Of a stretch of 64,000 bases of DNA, positions 1 through 8,386 are shown in pieces; position 1 is the first letter of the stretch; each line of letters opens with the position of its first letter. The notes under the pieces were generated by a model, which saw only the letters and a program-made list of their open reading frames with translations, was not told where the DNA came from and made no database searches. The stretch comes from Pseudomonas haemolytica (GTDB taxonomy: Bacteria; Pseudomonadota; Gammaproteobacteria; Pseudomonadales; Pseudomonadaceae). Location of the stretch: positions 62,001-126,000 of the forward strand of contig NZ_VOIW01000009.1 in NCBI RefSeq assembly GCF_009659625.1, written 5' to 3'. A program made the position numbers and the translations under genes.

Positions 1-30
1 CGGCCACCGCGCCAGTACTTTAGTCGGCAC

Positions 31-2415
31 TCAAGCGCGCAGGGGTTCTGCCTTCACTCGATCCCTGCCCGCCTGCTTGGCCACATACACCGCCGAATCG
101 GCGCGCAGCAGCAACCCATCGATGCCTTCATCGATCCGCCAACTGGCCACGCCAAAACTGGCGGTGACGATACCGACCGGCTCCATCGACGTATCGCGCA
201 GCGACTGCCATAACTGCGTCGCCAAGCTGTATGCCTGGGTGCCATCGGTGTTGGGGCACAGCACCGCGAACTCTTCCCCACCCAGCCGGCAAAACACATC
301 GGTGCGGCGTAGGCGCTGGCCTATACGCCTGCACAATTCCTGCAACACAGCATCGCCCACAGCGTGGCCGTGCTGGTCGTTAATGCGTTTGAAGTGGTCT
401 ACATCGAGCATGATCAGCGACAGCGCCCCAGAGATACGGTTAAGCCGGAGCATCTCGCCCTTGAGACGATCCTGGAAATAACGCCGGTTGTAGATACCCG
501 TCAGGGAGTCGGTGATCGACAGCGCCCGCAGCTCCTCCTCGACCCGCTTGAGATCGGAGATATCCGATACATAACCGTGCCAAAGCGTACCGCCTCCCGG
601 TAACTCCTCCGGCGTAGCTTCGCCGCGAATCCAGCGCAGTCCTCGCTGAGGCAACTGCACGCGGTACTCTTCGCGCCAATGGCTCAATTGCAGCGCCGAT
701 AAACGAATCGAAGCACGCACGCGTTCGACGTCCAAGGGGTGAATGCGCTCCAACACCTTGCCCGCATCCTGCTGCAACACGCCAAGCTCAATTTCATAGA
801 TATCGCGCATACCTTCGCTGGCGTAGATGAAACGCCAGTTGTCCGGCGGCTCGAGGGTGAACTGGAAGATCCCGCCAGGCACATGAATACTGAGTTTCTT
901 CAACAGACGGTCCCGTGCGGCAAGAGCCTCATAGGCGCGCTTTTGCTGAGTGACATCCAGGTAAATCGCCAAGTGCCCGACCCACAGGCCATAGTCATCC
1001 AACAGCACGGTCGCCAGCATGTTGACCGTCAACTGGCTGCCGTCCTCGCGCACCAGCGTCCACTCACGGGCTTCATGTTGGCTATCAGGGCTTTCCACCA
1101 GCATCGCCTGGCTCGGCGGGATGCGCTTGCCTAACGCCAGACTTAAAGTCACCGCCCGCGCTTCGAGCTCCGCGGCCATGTGCAGGCTTTCCAGGGTCAG
1201 GTGGCCCAGCACCTCTTCGGCCTTGAACCCCAGCATCTGTTCGGCGCCGGCATTGAAGGTATTGACCACACCGCGCAAATCCGTGGCGATGATCGCCACT
1301 TGAGTTGCCGCATTCAACACACTGCGCAATTGCCCATGGGCCCCACGCAACTCCTGCTCACGCGAGCGCAACTGCACGGTGCGCTGCTCCACCAGTTTCA
1401 GGGCGCGCTGGCGCTGGCTGACCAACACGTAGAGCAGCGCACTGAGCAAGACACTGAGCAGCACGCCCATGGCCAGGATGGTGTGCATCGAGGAATGGTT
1501 GGCCTTGTCGAACACCTCGCTCGCACGCAGGCTCAGGGCATAGACATGATCACCCAGGGTGAGGCGGCGCGCAGCGGTCAAGTCGCTGTTGCCCACGGCG
1601 TTACTGGACGCATACAACACCCGTTGCCGGGTGTCAGAGGTGTCGACGATCTGCATCACCAGGTTGTCCCGGCTCGGCCGGGGCAAGCCATCGGCCACCA
1701 ACTGGCGCATGCTGATCACGGCCATGACAAAACCGTAGGGCTTGGTACCGGCGACTTTGCTCACAGGCGCCACCAGCAGCACGCCCGCCGCATAGGCAGG
1801 CTCCACACCCACCAGTTGCATGGGTTGTGAAACCGCCAGCTTACCGCTTTGTTGTGCACGTTCCAGGGCCGAGCGACGCAGGGGCTGGGCCAGCAGATCA
1901 AAGCCCAAGGGCGAGCCCAGCAAGCTTTGCGTCTGGCTGTAGAGCACCGGTACATATTCATCGCGCTCGGAGGCCGACGCCAACACACCTGCCGCATTCA
2001 GTTCACGAATGTTGAAAGGGACGCCACGCTGGCGGGATATTTCCTGCTCAAACAGGCTGCGCTGCTCGCGGAAAATCCGCGGCGCCCAGGCATAGGCACG
2101 CGCATGCAACAACAAGGGTTGGGCGAAACCGTCGAACTCGGCACGGGAAACATCGCCGGAATTGACGAAGAAACGCTGCAAGCTACCCAGGCGTTGCTCC
2201 TGGTCTTCAAAGCGTTCCTGAATGCGGGTGTAGCGTTCGTTGACCAGCAACTGGAATCGCTGGCGCACCTGCTGCTGATACAGGTCGGCAGCCGTCCACG
2301 CGACAATCACCGTCAACGCGCTACCCGTCAATAACACCACCAATGCCACCAGCCAAGCCGATGCCTGTTCACTGATAAAACCAAGGATTTTCGGGCGAAC
2401 AGCTTGCATCGGCAT
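31..2415 (-). CDS. CHASE-PAS-PAS-GGDEF membrane diguanylate cyclase
   Basis: Predicted inner-membrane enzyme making c-di-GMP from two GTP in response to a periplasmic signal. Of about 794 residues, an N-terminal membrane segment (about 20-40) is followed by a periplasmic CHASE-like region, a second membrane segment near 310-335, a short coiled coil, two PAS domains (about 365-490 and 500-625) and a C-terminal GGDEF domain. The active site reads GGEEF, and an RRTD five residues upstream fits the RxxD product-inhibition site, so the cyclase should be active and feedback-inhibited. The ATG at 2415 was chosen; another ATG lies at 2409 and a GTG at 2424, none with a strong ribosome-binding site. 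The ligand is unknown. Confidence 0.9.
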   Translation of the reverse strand: MPMQAVRPKILGFISEQASAWLVALVVLLTGSALTVIVAWTAADLYQQQVRQRFQLLVNERYTRIQERFEDQEQRLGSLQRFFVNSGDVSRAEFDGFAQPLLLHARAYAWAPRIFREQRSLFEQEISRQRGVPFNIRELNAAGVLASASERDEYVPVLYSQTQSLLGSPLGFDLLAQPLRRSALERAQQSGKLAVSQPMQLVGVEPAYAAGVLLVAPVSKVAGTKPYGFVMAVISMRQLVADGLPRPSRDNLVMQIVDTSDTRQRVLYASSNAVGNSDLTAARRLTLGDHVYALSLRASEVFDKANHSSMHTILAMGVLLSVLLSALLYVLVSQRQRALKLVEQRTVQLRSREQELRGAHGQLRSVLNAATQVAIIATDLRGVVNTFNAGAEQMLGFKAEEVLGHLTLESLHMAAELEARAVTLSLALGKRIPPSQAMLVESPDSQHEAREWTLVREDGSQLTVNMLATVLLDDYGLWVGHLAIYLDVTQQKRAYEALAARDRLLKKLSIHVPGGIFQFTLEPPDNWRFIYASEGMRDIYEIELGVLQQDAGKVLERIHPLDVERVRASIRLSALQLSHWREEYRVQLPQRGLRWIRGEATPEELPGGGTLWHGYVSDISDLKRVEEELRALSITDSLTGIYNRRYFQDRLKGEMLRLNRISGALSLIMLDVDHFKRINDQHGHAVGDAVLQELCRRIGQRLRRTDVFCRLGGEEFAVLCPNTDGTQAYSLATQLWQSLRDTSMEPVGIVTASFGVASWRIDEGIDGLLLRADSAVYVAKQAGRDRVKAEPLRA

Positions 2416-2509
2416 AGGCAACACTCACAACGCCAGCGTGCGGGGGGTGTCACTTTGGCTAGGGCTTAAGTTATAGCCATTGGCCGGGTGTTTGACCAGC
2501 CTAAAAACT

Positions 2510-2549
2510 GTGGGGGCTTATTGTGGGAGAGGTTGCCCCCTCCCACATT
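2510..2549. repeat. REP-type hairpin
   Basis: TGTGGGAG pairs with CTCCCACA around an AGGTTGCCCC centre, the same motif as the other REP elements in this window. A second GTGGGGGC copy lies just before it. It sits between the 3' end of rlmL and the 5' end of the diguanylate cyclase gene. Confidence 0.75.
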
Positions 2550-2565
2550 GGACACTCGCGGGCAA

Positions 2566-4830
2566 TCAGCGCGCAGTGATTTTCCAGGCCCGATGGATCT
2601 TCGCATTGCGCGCAAAATCCGGGTCGATGGTCTTGTCGCTGATTTCCTCGACCGCATAACGTTCGCTGAGGTTGTCTTCCAGCTGGAACTTGCGGAAGTT
2701 GTTCGAGAAGTACAACACCCCACCCGGCGCCAGGCGGGCCATGGCCAGGTCGAGCAACTGCACGTGGTCGCGCTGCACGTCGAAGATACCTTCCATGCGC
2801 TTGGAGTTGGAGAAGGTCGGTGGGTCGATGAAAATCATATCGAACTCATCGCGGCTCGCTTCCAACCACGCCATCACGTCACCCTGCTCCAGGCGGTTCT
2901 TGTCAGAGAACCCGTTGAGGGAGAAATTGCGACGCGCCCAATCCAGGTAGGTCTTGGACAGGTCGACGCTGGTAGTACTGCGTGCACCGCCCTTGGCAGC
3001 GTGCACACTGGCGGTGGCGGTGTAGCAATACAAGTTGAGGAAGCGCTTGCCCGCCGCTTCCTTCTGGATACGCATGCGCATCGGCCGGTGGTCGAGGAAC
3101 AGGCCGGTGTCCAGGTAGTCGGTGAGGTTGACCAGCAGCTTCACGCCGCCTTCGCTGACCTCGGTGAATTTGCCCTGGGCGCTCTGGCGCTCGTATTGCT
3201 TGGTGCCGCTCTGACGCTCACGACGCTTGACCACCACGCGGCTCTTGTCGACGTTCAGTGCCTGGGGAATCGCTGCCAGGGCATCGAACATACGGGCCGA
3301 GGCTTTTTCCGGGTCGATGGATTTTGGCGCGACGTATTCCTGTACGTGAACCCAATCGTGGTACAGGTCGATGGCCATGGAGTACTCAGGCATGTCGGCG
3401 TCATACACACGGTAGCAATCCACACCTTCACGCTTGGCCCATTTGCCCAGCAGCTTGAGGTTCTTTTGCAGGCGGTTGGCAAACATCTGCCCGCCTTCGC
3501 TCAAGCGCGCCTGCTCGACTACCGGCGCTGGAGCTGGCTTGATCGGGTTGCCGTTCTTGTTGTACTGACGCTCTACCGGCTCGGTCGGCGCCTGATCGTA
3601 AGCGGCTTGCTCACGTTCGGCCTGGCGCTGTTCCGGGGTGCGGCGTTCGCCCGTGACGAACTGATCCGGGTTGACCTTGATCAACAGCAATTTGCACGGC
3701 AACGCGCCGTTCCAGAACGAATACTGTTTGTGGCTGCGAATACCCATGCGCTTGCCCAGGTCCGGCGCGCCGGTGAACACCGCGGCTTCCCAGCCCATGC
3801 AGGCTTGGCGCAGGCGCTCGCCGAGGTTCTGGTAGAGGTACAACAGACTGGCTTCGTCACCCAGGCGCTCGCCATAGGGCGGGTTGCAGATCACCAGGCC
3901 TTTCTGGTTCTGGTCCGGGCGCGGCTCGAATGTGCCGACTTCGCCCTGGTACACCTTGATCCAATGGCTCAGGCCGGCGCGCTCGATGTTATTGCGCGCC
4001 GGTTGGATCAGGCGTGGGTCGGCTTCGTAGCCACGCACCCACAACGGCGGCTTGTTCATGCCGATGGCCGCGCGCTCGGTTGCCTCGCTGTGCAGCTTCT
4101 TCCACAGCGCCGGGACGTGACCCAGCCAAGTGGTGAAACCCCACAATTCACGGTTGAGGTTGGGGGCCATGTCGGCGGCGATCATTGCGCCTTCGACCAG
4201 GAAGGTGCCGACGCCGCACATCGGGTCCGTCAGCGCGCCGCCTTCGGCCGCAATGCGTGGCCAGCCGGCACGGATCAGGATTGCCGCCGCCAGGTTTTCC
4301 TTCAGTGGCGCCGCGCCCTGCTGCAGGCGGTAGCCGCGCTGGTGCAGGCTGTGGCCGGAAAGGTCCAGGGACAGGATCGCTTCGCCGCGGTCCAGGCGCA
4401 GGTGAATGCGCAGGTCCGGGTTGATCTTGTCGATGGACGGACGTTCGCCAGTCGGGGTGCGCAGCTTGTCGACGATCGCATCCTTGACCTTCAGCGCGCC
4501 GAAGTGGGTGTTGTCGATGCCCGAGCCGTGACCGCTGAACTCCACCGCCAGCGTACCGTCGGGGACCATGTGATCGGCCCATTCGATATCCAGCACACCG
4601 TGGTAGAGGTCTTCGGCGTCCTTCATCGGGAAGCGCTTGAGTACCAGCAGCACGCGGTTGGCCAAGCGTGACCAGAGGCACAGGCGGTAGGCGGTTTCCA
4701 TGTCGGCCATGCCGCGTACGGCCGAGGTGTGCTCGCGGGCTTCTTCAAGGCCAAGCCCGACGGCTTCCTCGATCAGCAGGCCTTCGAGACCCTTGGGGCA
4801 GGTGAGGAAGAGTTCAAAACGGTCCGACAT
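2566..4830 (-). CDS. rlmL: Bifunctional 23S rRNA methyltransferase RlmL/RlmK
   Basis: Cytoplasmic rRNA modification enzyme of 754 residues. The N-terminal half (THUMP domain followed by a SAM methyltransferase with NPPYGER near residue 305) corresponds to RlmL, which makes m2G2445. The C-terminal half carries a second methyltransferase with the catalytic DPPTFSNSKRM motif and corresponds to RlmK, which makes m7G2069. The length matches the fused gamma-proteobacterial enzyme. The start at 4830 (MSDRFELFLTCPKG) fits homologues; the 22 codons open upstream do not look coding. It is divergent from rmf, another ribosome-related gene. Confidence 0.96.
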   Translation of the reverse strand: MSDRFELFLTCPKGLEGLLIEEAVGLGLEEAREHTSAVRGMADMETAYRLCLWSRLANRVLLVLKRFPMKDAEDLYHGVLDIEWADHMVPDGTLAVEFSGHGSGIDNTHFGALKVKDAIVDKLRTPTGERPSIDKINPDLRIHLRLDRGEAILSLDLSGHSLHQRGYRLQQGAAPLKENLAAAILIRAGWPRIAAEGGALTDPMCGVGTFLVEGAMIAADMAPNLNRELWGFTTWLGHVPALWKKLHSEATERAAIGMNKPPLWVRGYEADPRLIQPARNNIERAGLSHWIKVYQGEVGTFEPRPDQNQKGLVICNPPYGERLGDEASLLYLYQNLGERLRQACMGWEAAVFTGAPDLGKRMGIRSHKQYSFWNGALPCKLLLIKVNPDQFVTGERRTPEQRQAEREQAAYDQAPTEPVERQYNKNGNPIKPAPAPVVEQARLSEGGQMFANRLQKNLKLLGKWAKREGVDCYRVYDADMPEYSMAIDLYHDWVHVQEYVAPKSIDPEKASARMFDALAAIPQALNVDKSRVVVKRRERQSGTKQYERQSAQGKFTEVSEGGVKLLVNLTDYLDTGLFLDHRPMRMRIQKEAAGKRFLNLYCYTATASVHAAKGGARSTTSVDLSKTYLDWARRNFSLNGFSDKNRLEQGDVMAWLEASRDEFDMIFIDPPTFSNSKRMEGIFDVQRDHVQLLDLAMARLAPGGVLYFSNNFRKFQLEDNLSERYAVEEISDKTIDPDFARNAKIHRAWKITAR

Positions 4831-5362
4831 GGGGCATTCCAGGCTTTTCAGCAATAAATGAACGGGCGACGCATCGCCGGTTCGGTTTTCAATCAAGCAC
4901 TTTTCTTGAAGAGTGCTCGCGTGGCACGAATGTGCCGTCCCACCCCGCGTTCCGGGCCGTTGAGCCTTGATTGACGGGGCAGATAAATAATTTTGTGCAA
5001 CAAAAGGAAATATTCAGACCCTTCGTCGAATAATAACCGACTGCAACAAGCGGGTATTCTCACGAAAGGATTAAACCCTTCCTCTTTGCAGGGCACATCA
5101 TAGCGGGCTTTGCCCAATAAAAGGGGCGAAAAGCCATCCCAGCTTATGGCTATAGCATCGTTATCGTTACGTGCTTATGACAAAACGATCATTGAATACA
5201 TGTGACCTATTGGTTAGAACTCAACACAGGTTGGCGCCGTAACGACGCCGACACATCGGCTCGCCACGCCGGCAGCGAGCCCACCAACGGCAGAAAAACT
5301 CTGCCCGGCCTTGGACAAGGCCGAAGGATATCTAGACAGTCAACAAGTGAGGGAAACACCCT
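4831..5362. other. Divergent intergenic region rlmL/rmf
   Basis: This 532-bp stretch has no convincing coding sequence. It is AT-richer than its surroundings (about 4980-5220) and must hold the rlmL and rmf promoters and the rmf 5' leader. No promoter boxes could be assigned with confidence. Confidence 0.6.
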
Positions 5363-5578
5363 ATGAGAAGACTTAAGCGTGATCCGTTGGAAAGAGCATT
5401 TTTACGCGGATATCAATATGGCGTTCATGGAAAATCCCGTGAGCTTTGCCCATTTACTCTACCGTCGGTACGCCAAGCCTGGATCAACGGCTGGCGAGAA
5501 GGACGCGGCGACAACTGGGACGGTATGACTGGCACTGCGGGTATCCACAGACTCAACGAACTTCACGCCGTCGGCTAA
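5363..5578 (+). CDS. rmf: Ribosome modulation factor RMF
   Basis: Small basic stationary-phase protein of 71 residues that binds 30S subunits and dimerises 70S ribosomes into inactive 100S particles. The diagnostic core RDPLERAFLRGYQYGVHGKS and the WINGWREGRGDNW region are intact and the length is typical of pseudomonads. A GAGGG ribosome-binding site lies about 9 bases before the ATG. The gene is followed by a strong intrinsic terminator, so it is probably monocistronic. Confidence 0.96.
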   Translation: MRRLKRDPLERAFLRGYQYGVHGKSRELCPFTLPSVRQAWINGWREGRGDNWDGMTGTAGIHRLNELHAVG

Positions 5579-5663
5579 TCAGGGCATTTAATTCCGACAC
5601 ACACCTTTGAATTGTAACGACTTAACCACGCGCGTCCCATCCGGGCGGCGGGCTTCGGCCCAG

Positions 5664-5690
5664 GGGCTCCTTTATGGAGCCCTTTTTATT
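5664..5690 (+). terminator. Intrinsic terminator of rmf
   Basis: A perfect GGGCTCC / GGAGCCC stem with a TTTAT loop is followed by TTTTTATT. It lies 86 bases after the rmf stop and just before the convergent pyrD 3' end. Confidence 0.88.
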
Positions 5691-5700
5691 GCGCAGATTT

Positions 5701-6720
5701 TCAGCGCAGGGCAGCGATGGCATCCACCGACTGGCGAATCAACGCCGGCCCTTTATAGATAAAGCCGGAGTACAACTGCACCAGGCTGGCGCCAGCCGCG
5801 ATTTTCTCGGCTGCGTGCTTGCCTTCGGTAATACCGCCCACCGCGATGATCGGCAAACGCCCGGCCAACTCGGCCGCCAGCACCTTGACGATATGGGTGC
5901 TCTTGTCCCGTACCGGCGCGCCCGACAGGCCGCCCGCCTCGTCACCATGGGCCAGGCCTTCGACGCCCACGCGGCTGAGGGTGGTGTTGGTCGCAATCAC
6001 CGCGTCCATTCCCGAATCCACCAGGGCCTGGGCCACCAGCACGGTTTCTTCATCACTCATATCCGGGGCAATCTTGATGGCCAGGGGCACACGCTTGCCG
6101 TGACGCACCGCCAGGTCTTCCTGGCGCTGACGCAAGGCTTCGAGCAGTTGCTTGAGGGAGTCACCAAATTGCAGGCTGCGCAGGCCCGGGGTGTTGGGCG
6201 AACTGACGTTGACGGTAACGTAGCTGGCGTGCGCGTAGACCTTGTCCAGGCAGATCAGGTAATCATCCACCGCACGCTCCACTGGGGTGTCGAAGTTCTT
6301 GCCGATGTTGATACCGAGGATGCCAGTGTATTTGGCCGCTTGAACCCGCGACAGCAGATGGTCGACACCGAGGTTGTTGAAGCCCATGCGATTGATGATC
6401 GCCTCCGCTTCTGGCAGGCGGAAAATGCGTGGCTTTGGGTTGCCCGGCTGCGGCCGTGGGGTCACAGTGCCGATTTCGACAAAGCCGAAACCCAGCTGTG
6501 CAAACCCGTCGATGGCCGCGCCGTTCTTGTCCAGGCCAGCTGCCAGCCCGACCGGGTTGGGGAAGTCCAGCCCCATCACCGACACCGGCATCTTCGCCGG
6601 TGCCTTGCATACCAGGCCATTGAGCCCCAGGCGGCCACCGGCACCGATCAGGTCCAGGGACAGATCGTGGGAGGTTTCCGGGGAGAGTTTGAACAACAGC
6701 TGGCGGGCCAGGGTATACAT
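5701..6720 (-). CDS. pyrD: Dihydroorotate dehydrogenase (quinone), class 2
   Basis: FMN enzyme of 339 residues that oxidises dihydroorotate to orotate in pyrimidine synthesis and passes electrons to membrane quinone. The amphipathic N-terminal helix region (YTLARQLLFKLSPETSHD) typical of class 2 enzymes is present. So is the NVSSPNTPGLRSLQ segment with the catalytic serine, and the GASLVQLYSGFIYKGP phosphate-binding end. The start is the ATG at 6718-6720. It is convergent with rmf and downstream of the small SLT gene on the same strand, with an 85-bp gap. Confidence 0.96.
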   Translation of the reverse strand: MYTLARQLLFKLSPETSHDLSLDLIGAGGRLGLNGLVCKAPAKMPVSVMGLDFPNPVGLAAGLDKNGAAIDGFAQLGFGFVEIGTVTPRPQPGNPKPRIFRLPEAEAIINRMGFNNLGVDHLLSRVQAAKYTGILGINIGKNFDTPVERAVDDYLICLDKVYAHASYVTVNVSSPNTPGLRSLQFGDSLKQLLEALRQRQEDLAVRHGKRVPLAIKIAPDMSDEETVLVAQALVDSGMDAVIATNTTLSRVGVEGLAHGDEAGGLSGAPVRDKSTHIVKVLAAELAGRLPIIAVGGITEGKHAAEKIAAGASLVQLYSGFIYKGPALIRQSVDAIAALR

Positions 6721-6805
6721 GGGCGGGCTAGACTCGGATGGCGGCGAAAGGTGGCGGTGATTATAGCCGGGGTGGCGGGCTGCACGCGAGGCGTGCTACC
6801 TGATC

Positions 6806-7267
6806 TCATTGACGCTGCGAAACCAAAGCTTCGTAACGCACCCAGATCTTTTCGGCGTACCGCAGGCGCAACGCCTCACGCTGAGGCCCGGCCCCCGGCC
6901 CGACATTGTAGGAACCCACCGCCGTCCAGTTGTAGCCAAAACGCTGGATAAACTCGGCAAGAATCGAGGCGCCTACCTCCACCGACAAGCAAGGCTCGTT
7001 CAACAGCCGCTCTTCGGTAATGCCCTGCTTGAGCAAACGGGGCAGGTGGATGCTGTTGATCTGCATCAGGCCGATGTCACGCGTGCCATTTCGGTTGGTG
7101 TGGTTCATCGCCTGCGCACGGTACCCCGACTCGACTGCGGCAATGGCCTGCAGCAACTCCGGTTCGAGGTCGTAACGAGTGGCCACCTCTTCCCAGCAAT
7201 AGGCCAACGCCCGGTTGCTGCCCATCAGTAGCATGAGCAACAGGCCTTTGCGCCATAGCTTACACAT
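6806..7267 (-). CDS. IagB-like lytic transglycosylase (SLT domain)
   Basis: Secreted or periplasmic peptidoglycan lyase of 153 residues. MCKLWRKGLLLMLLMGSNRALA looks like a signal peptide, followed by an SLT fold with the catalytic glutamate in AAVESGY, the GLMQI core and an NVGPG segment. Size and architecture match IagB/IpgF/VirB1-type specialised transglycosylases that open the wall for secretion machines, rather than large Slt or Mlt enzymes. The start overlaps the end of the upstream winged-helix gene by 8 bases, so translation is likely coupled. No complete secretion cluster is present in the window. Confidence 0.82.
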   Translation of the reverse strand: MCKLWRKGLLLMLLMGSNRALAYCWEEVATRYDLEPELLQAIAAVESGYRAQAMNHTNRNGTRDIGLMQINSIHLPRLLKQGITEERLLNEPCLSVEVGASILAEFIQRFGYNWTAVGSYNVGPGAGPQREALRLRYAEKIWVRYEALVSQRQ

Positions 7268-7643
7268 TGCTGGCCTGACCACAGCGGGGGCACACGTGAA
7301 CGACTGCCCTTGGTTGATTACCCGCCCGTACCGGGCATGTAAAGCGATAGCCCTTGCCATAAATCGTCTTGATAAACCCTTTGTCGGCCCTCAAGTGCTT
7401 GCGCAGGGAATAAATACAACGCGTCAGTGACTCATCGGCCACCTCGCCCCGGGACCAGGCCAGCTCCAGCAAACGGTCCTTGGTCATCAGTGTGCCACCG
7501 GAGGCCAGCAGCAATCGCAGCACATGCCCTTCCTTGGGTGGCAACTGGATATCCGAATCTGCCCCCGTCAACCGGCCATCGCCATGCAAGGTCCAGCGAG
7601 CGAAGACCAGGGCCGTCGTCGATTCATCAGTCACGACGGCCAT
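7260..7643 (-). CDS. OmpR/HilA-type winged-helix regulator, stand-alone domain
   Basis: Of 127 residues, about 20-105 form a Trans_reg_C winged helix: LPPKEGHVLRLLLASGGTLMTKDRLLELAW, then the recognition part DESLTRCIYSLRKHL, ending IKTIYGKGYRF. There is no receiver domain, TPR region or membrane segment, so it is much shorter than HilA or CadC. The C-terminus carries one CPRC pair of unknown role. The ATG at 7643 has AGAGG five bases upstream. Together with the overlapping SLT gene it reproduces the hilA-iagB order of Salmonella SPI-1. Its regulatory target is unknown. Confidence 0.75.
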   Translation of the reverse strand: MAVVTDESTTALVFARWTLHGDGRLTGADSDIQLPPKEGHVLRLLLASGGTLMTKDRLLELAWSRGEVADESLTRCIYSLRKHLRADKGFIKTIYGKGYRFTCPVRAGNQPRAVVHVCPRCGQASNV

Positions 7644-7808
7644 ACGCACCTCTGCATTCGACTACTGACATTCACATCCTTACTTTCCGAACCGGCTCAC
7701 CTGCCAATGGCACGACTATAAAAAACCGCCCTATGACTCGCGTTAGGATAAAGCCCATTCAAGCGCCCTTTTTTGGCAACTGCCGGTCAGACAATTCGCT
7801 GGCTACCC

Positions 7809-8024
7809 TTATCGAGGCAGCCATTCCTGATAAATCTCCTGCAATTCAACCCCGAGCCGGTCTTCCAACTGCACCAGCTCACCTAACGCCATCAGTTGCC
7901 CATTGACCCGCACCTCCACACATTGGGTGACTCCTGGAGCCAAGGGCAGCACCTTCCCCGGTGCGAACGCGGCCAAACGCTTGCGACTGATCAATTGCTC
8001 CTGCAGCAGTATTTCCAGGTGCAT
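7809..8024 (-). CDS. SpoA/FliN-like (SctQ C-terminal) domain fragment
   Basis: This 71-residue open frame reads like the C-terminal SpoA domain of type III secretion C-ring proteins (SctQ/SpaO/HrcQb) or FliN: LAAFAPGKVLPL, then VRVNGQLMALGELVQLEDRLGVEL. A stop lies in frame at 8040-8042 and no N-terminal SctQ half could be recognised upstream. It is therefore either a stand-alone short form (as HrcQb or the internal SctQ-C product) or a relic. A TTG at 8030 is an alternative start. It lies 165 bp upstream of the winged-helix gene on the same strand. Confidence 0.6.
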   Translation of the reverse strand: MHLEILLQEQLISRKRLAAFAPGKVLPLAPGVTQCVEVRVNGQLMALGELVQLEDRLGVELQEIYQEWLPR

Positions 8025-8245
8025 GGACAAACGCCTTTTTCAGGGAGGGAACTCAAGGTCCGTTCGACAGCACGGCACGGCACATAGCAGCCTGCTGCAC
8101 AGCCAGCGGCAGTTCTTGGTTGCGAGGGGTTCAGCATGCACCGTGGGTATTCCTGGCGGTCTGGCCTGAAGAAGCGGCCATACTGCGAGGCGCACGAGGT
8201 TCAATCATGATGAAAAGTTGACGGCGAACTGTACCGCCCCGCCCA

Positions 8246-8261
8246 TGGCATGTGCCTTGCT
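8246..8261 (+). promoter_or_regulatory. Sigma-54 promoter match upstream of nasS
   Basis: TGGCATG-TGCC-TTGCT matches the -24/-12 consensus TGGCAYR-N4-TTGCW with exact spacing. It lies about 125 bp before the nasS start and should fire near 8272, consistent with nitrogen-limitation control through NtrC/RpoN. Confidence 0.75.
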
Positions 8262-8281
8262 ATGCACTCTGTATCAGGCTC

Positions 8282-8368
8282 GCACCAACGGCGGCGCAAG
8301 CCTACGGACATCGGCGTCGTCCCCTGCAATGGCCTGTAACGCCAGCCCGGGGAACGGCGCTTTTTTTT
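8282..8368 (+). promoter_or_regulatory. Candidate NasT (ANTAR) antiterminator leader of nasS
   Basis: Two weak hairpins carry hexaloops with A1 and G4, the ANTAR-target signature: GCACC [AACGGC] GGCGC at 8282-8297 (one A-C mismatch) and ACGGAC [ATCGGC] GTCGT at 8304-8320 (one bulge). They are followed by a terminator-like CGCC/GGCG hairpin and eight T at 8361-8368, just before the nasS ribosome-binding site. The stems are less regular than in the other two leaders, so this one is less certain. Confidence 0.5.
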
Positions 8369-8386
8369 CAGAAAAGGCAGGTATTG

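Noticed and set aside
2488..4671. A 727-codon plus-strand open frame opposite rlmL
   Set aside because: Pure antisense shadow of a GC-rich gene: low-complexity Ala/Val/Gln-rich translation with no motifs, while the minus strand encodes complete RlmL.
4893..5117. A 74-codon open frame between rlmL and rmf
   Set aside because: No ribosome-binding site and no family resemblance; it lies in the AT-rich promoter region.
8025..8245. Possible N-terminal half of SctQ upstream of the SpoA-like fragment
   Set aside because: Minus-strand frames were translated by eye; stops interrupt them and no convincing SctQ similarity was seen.
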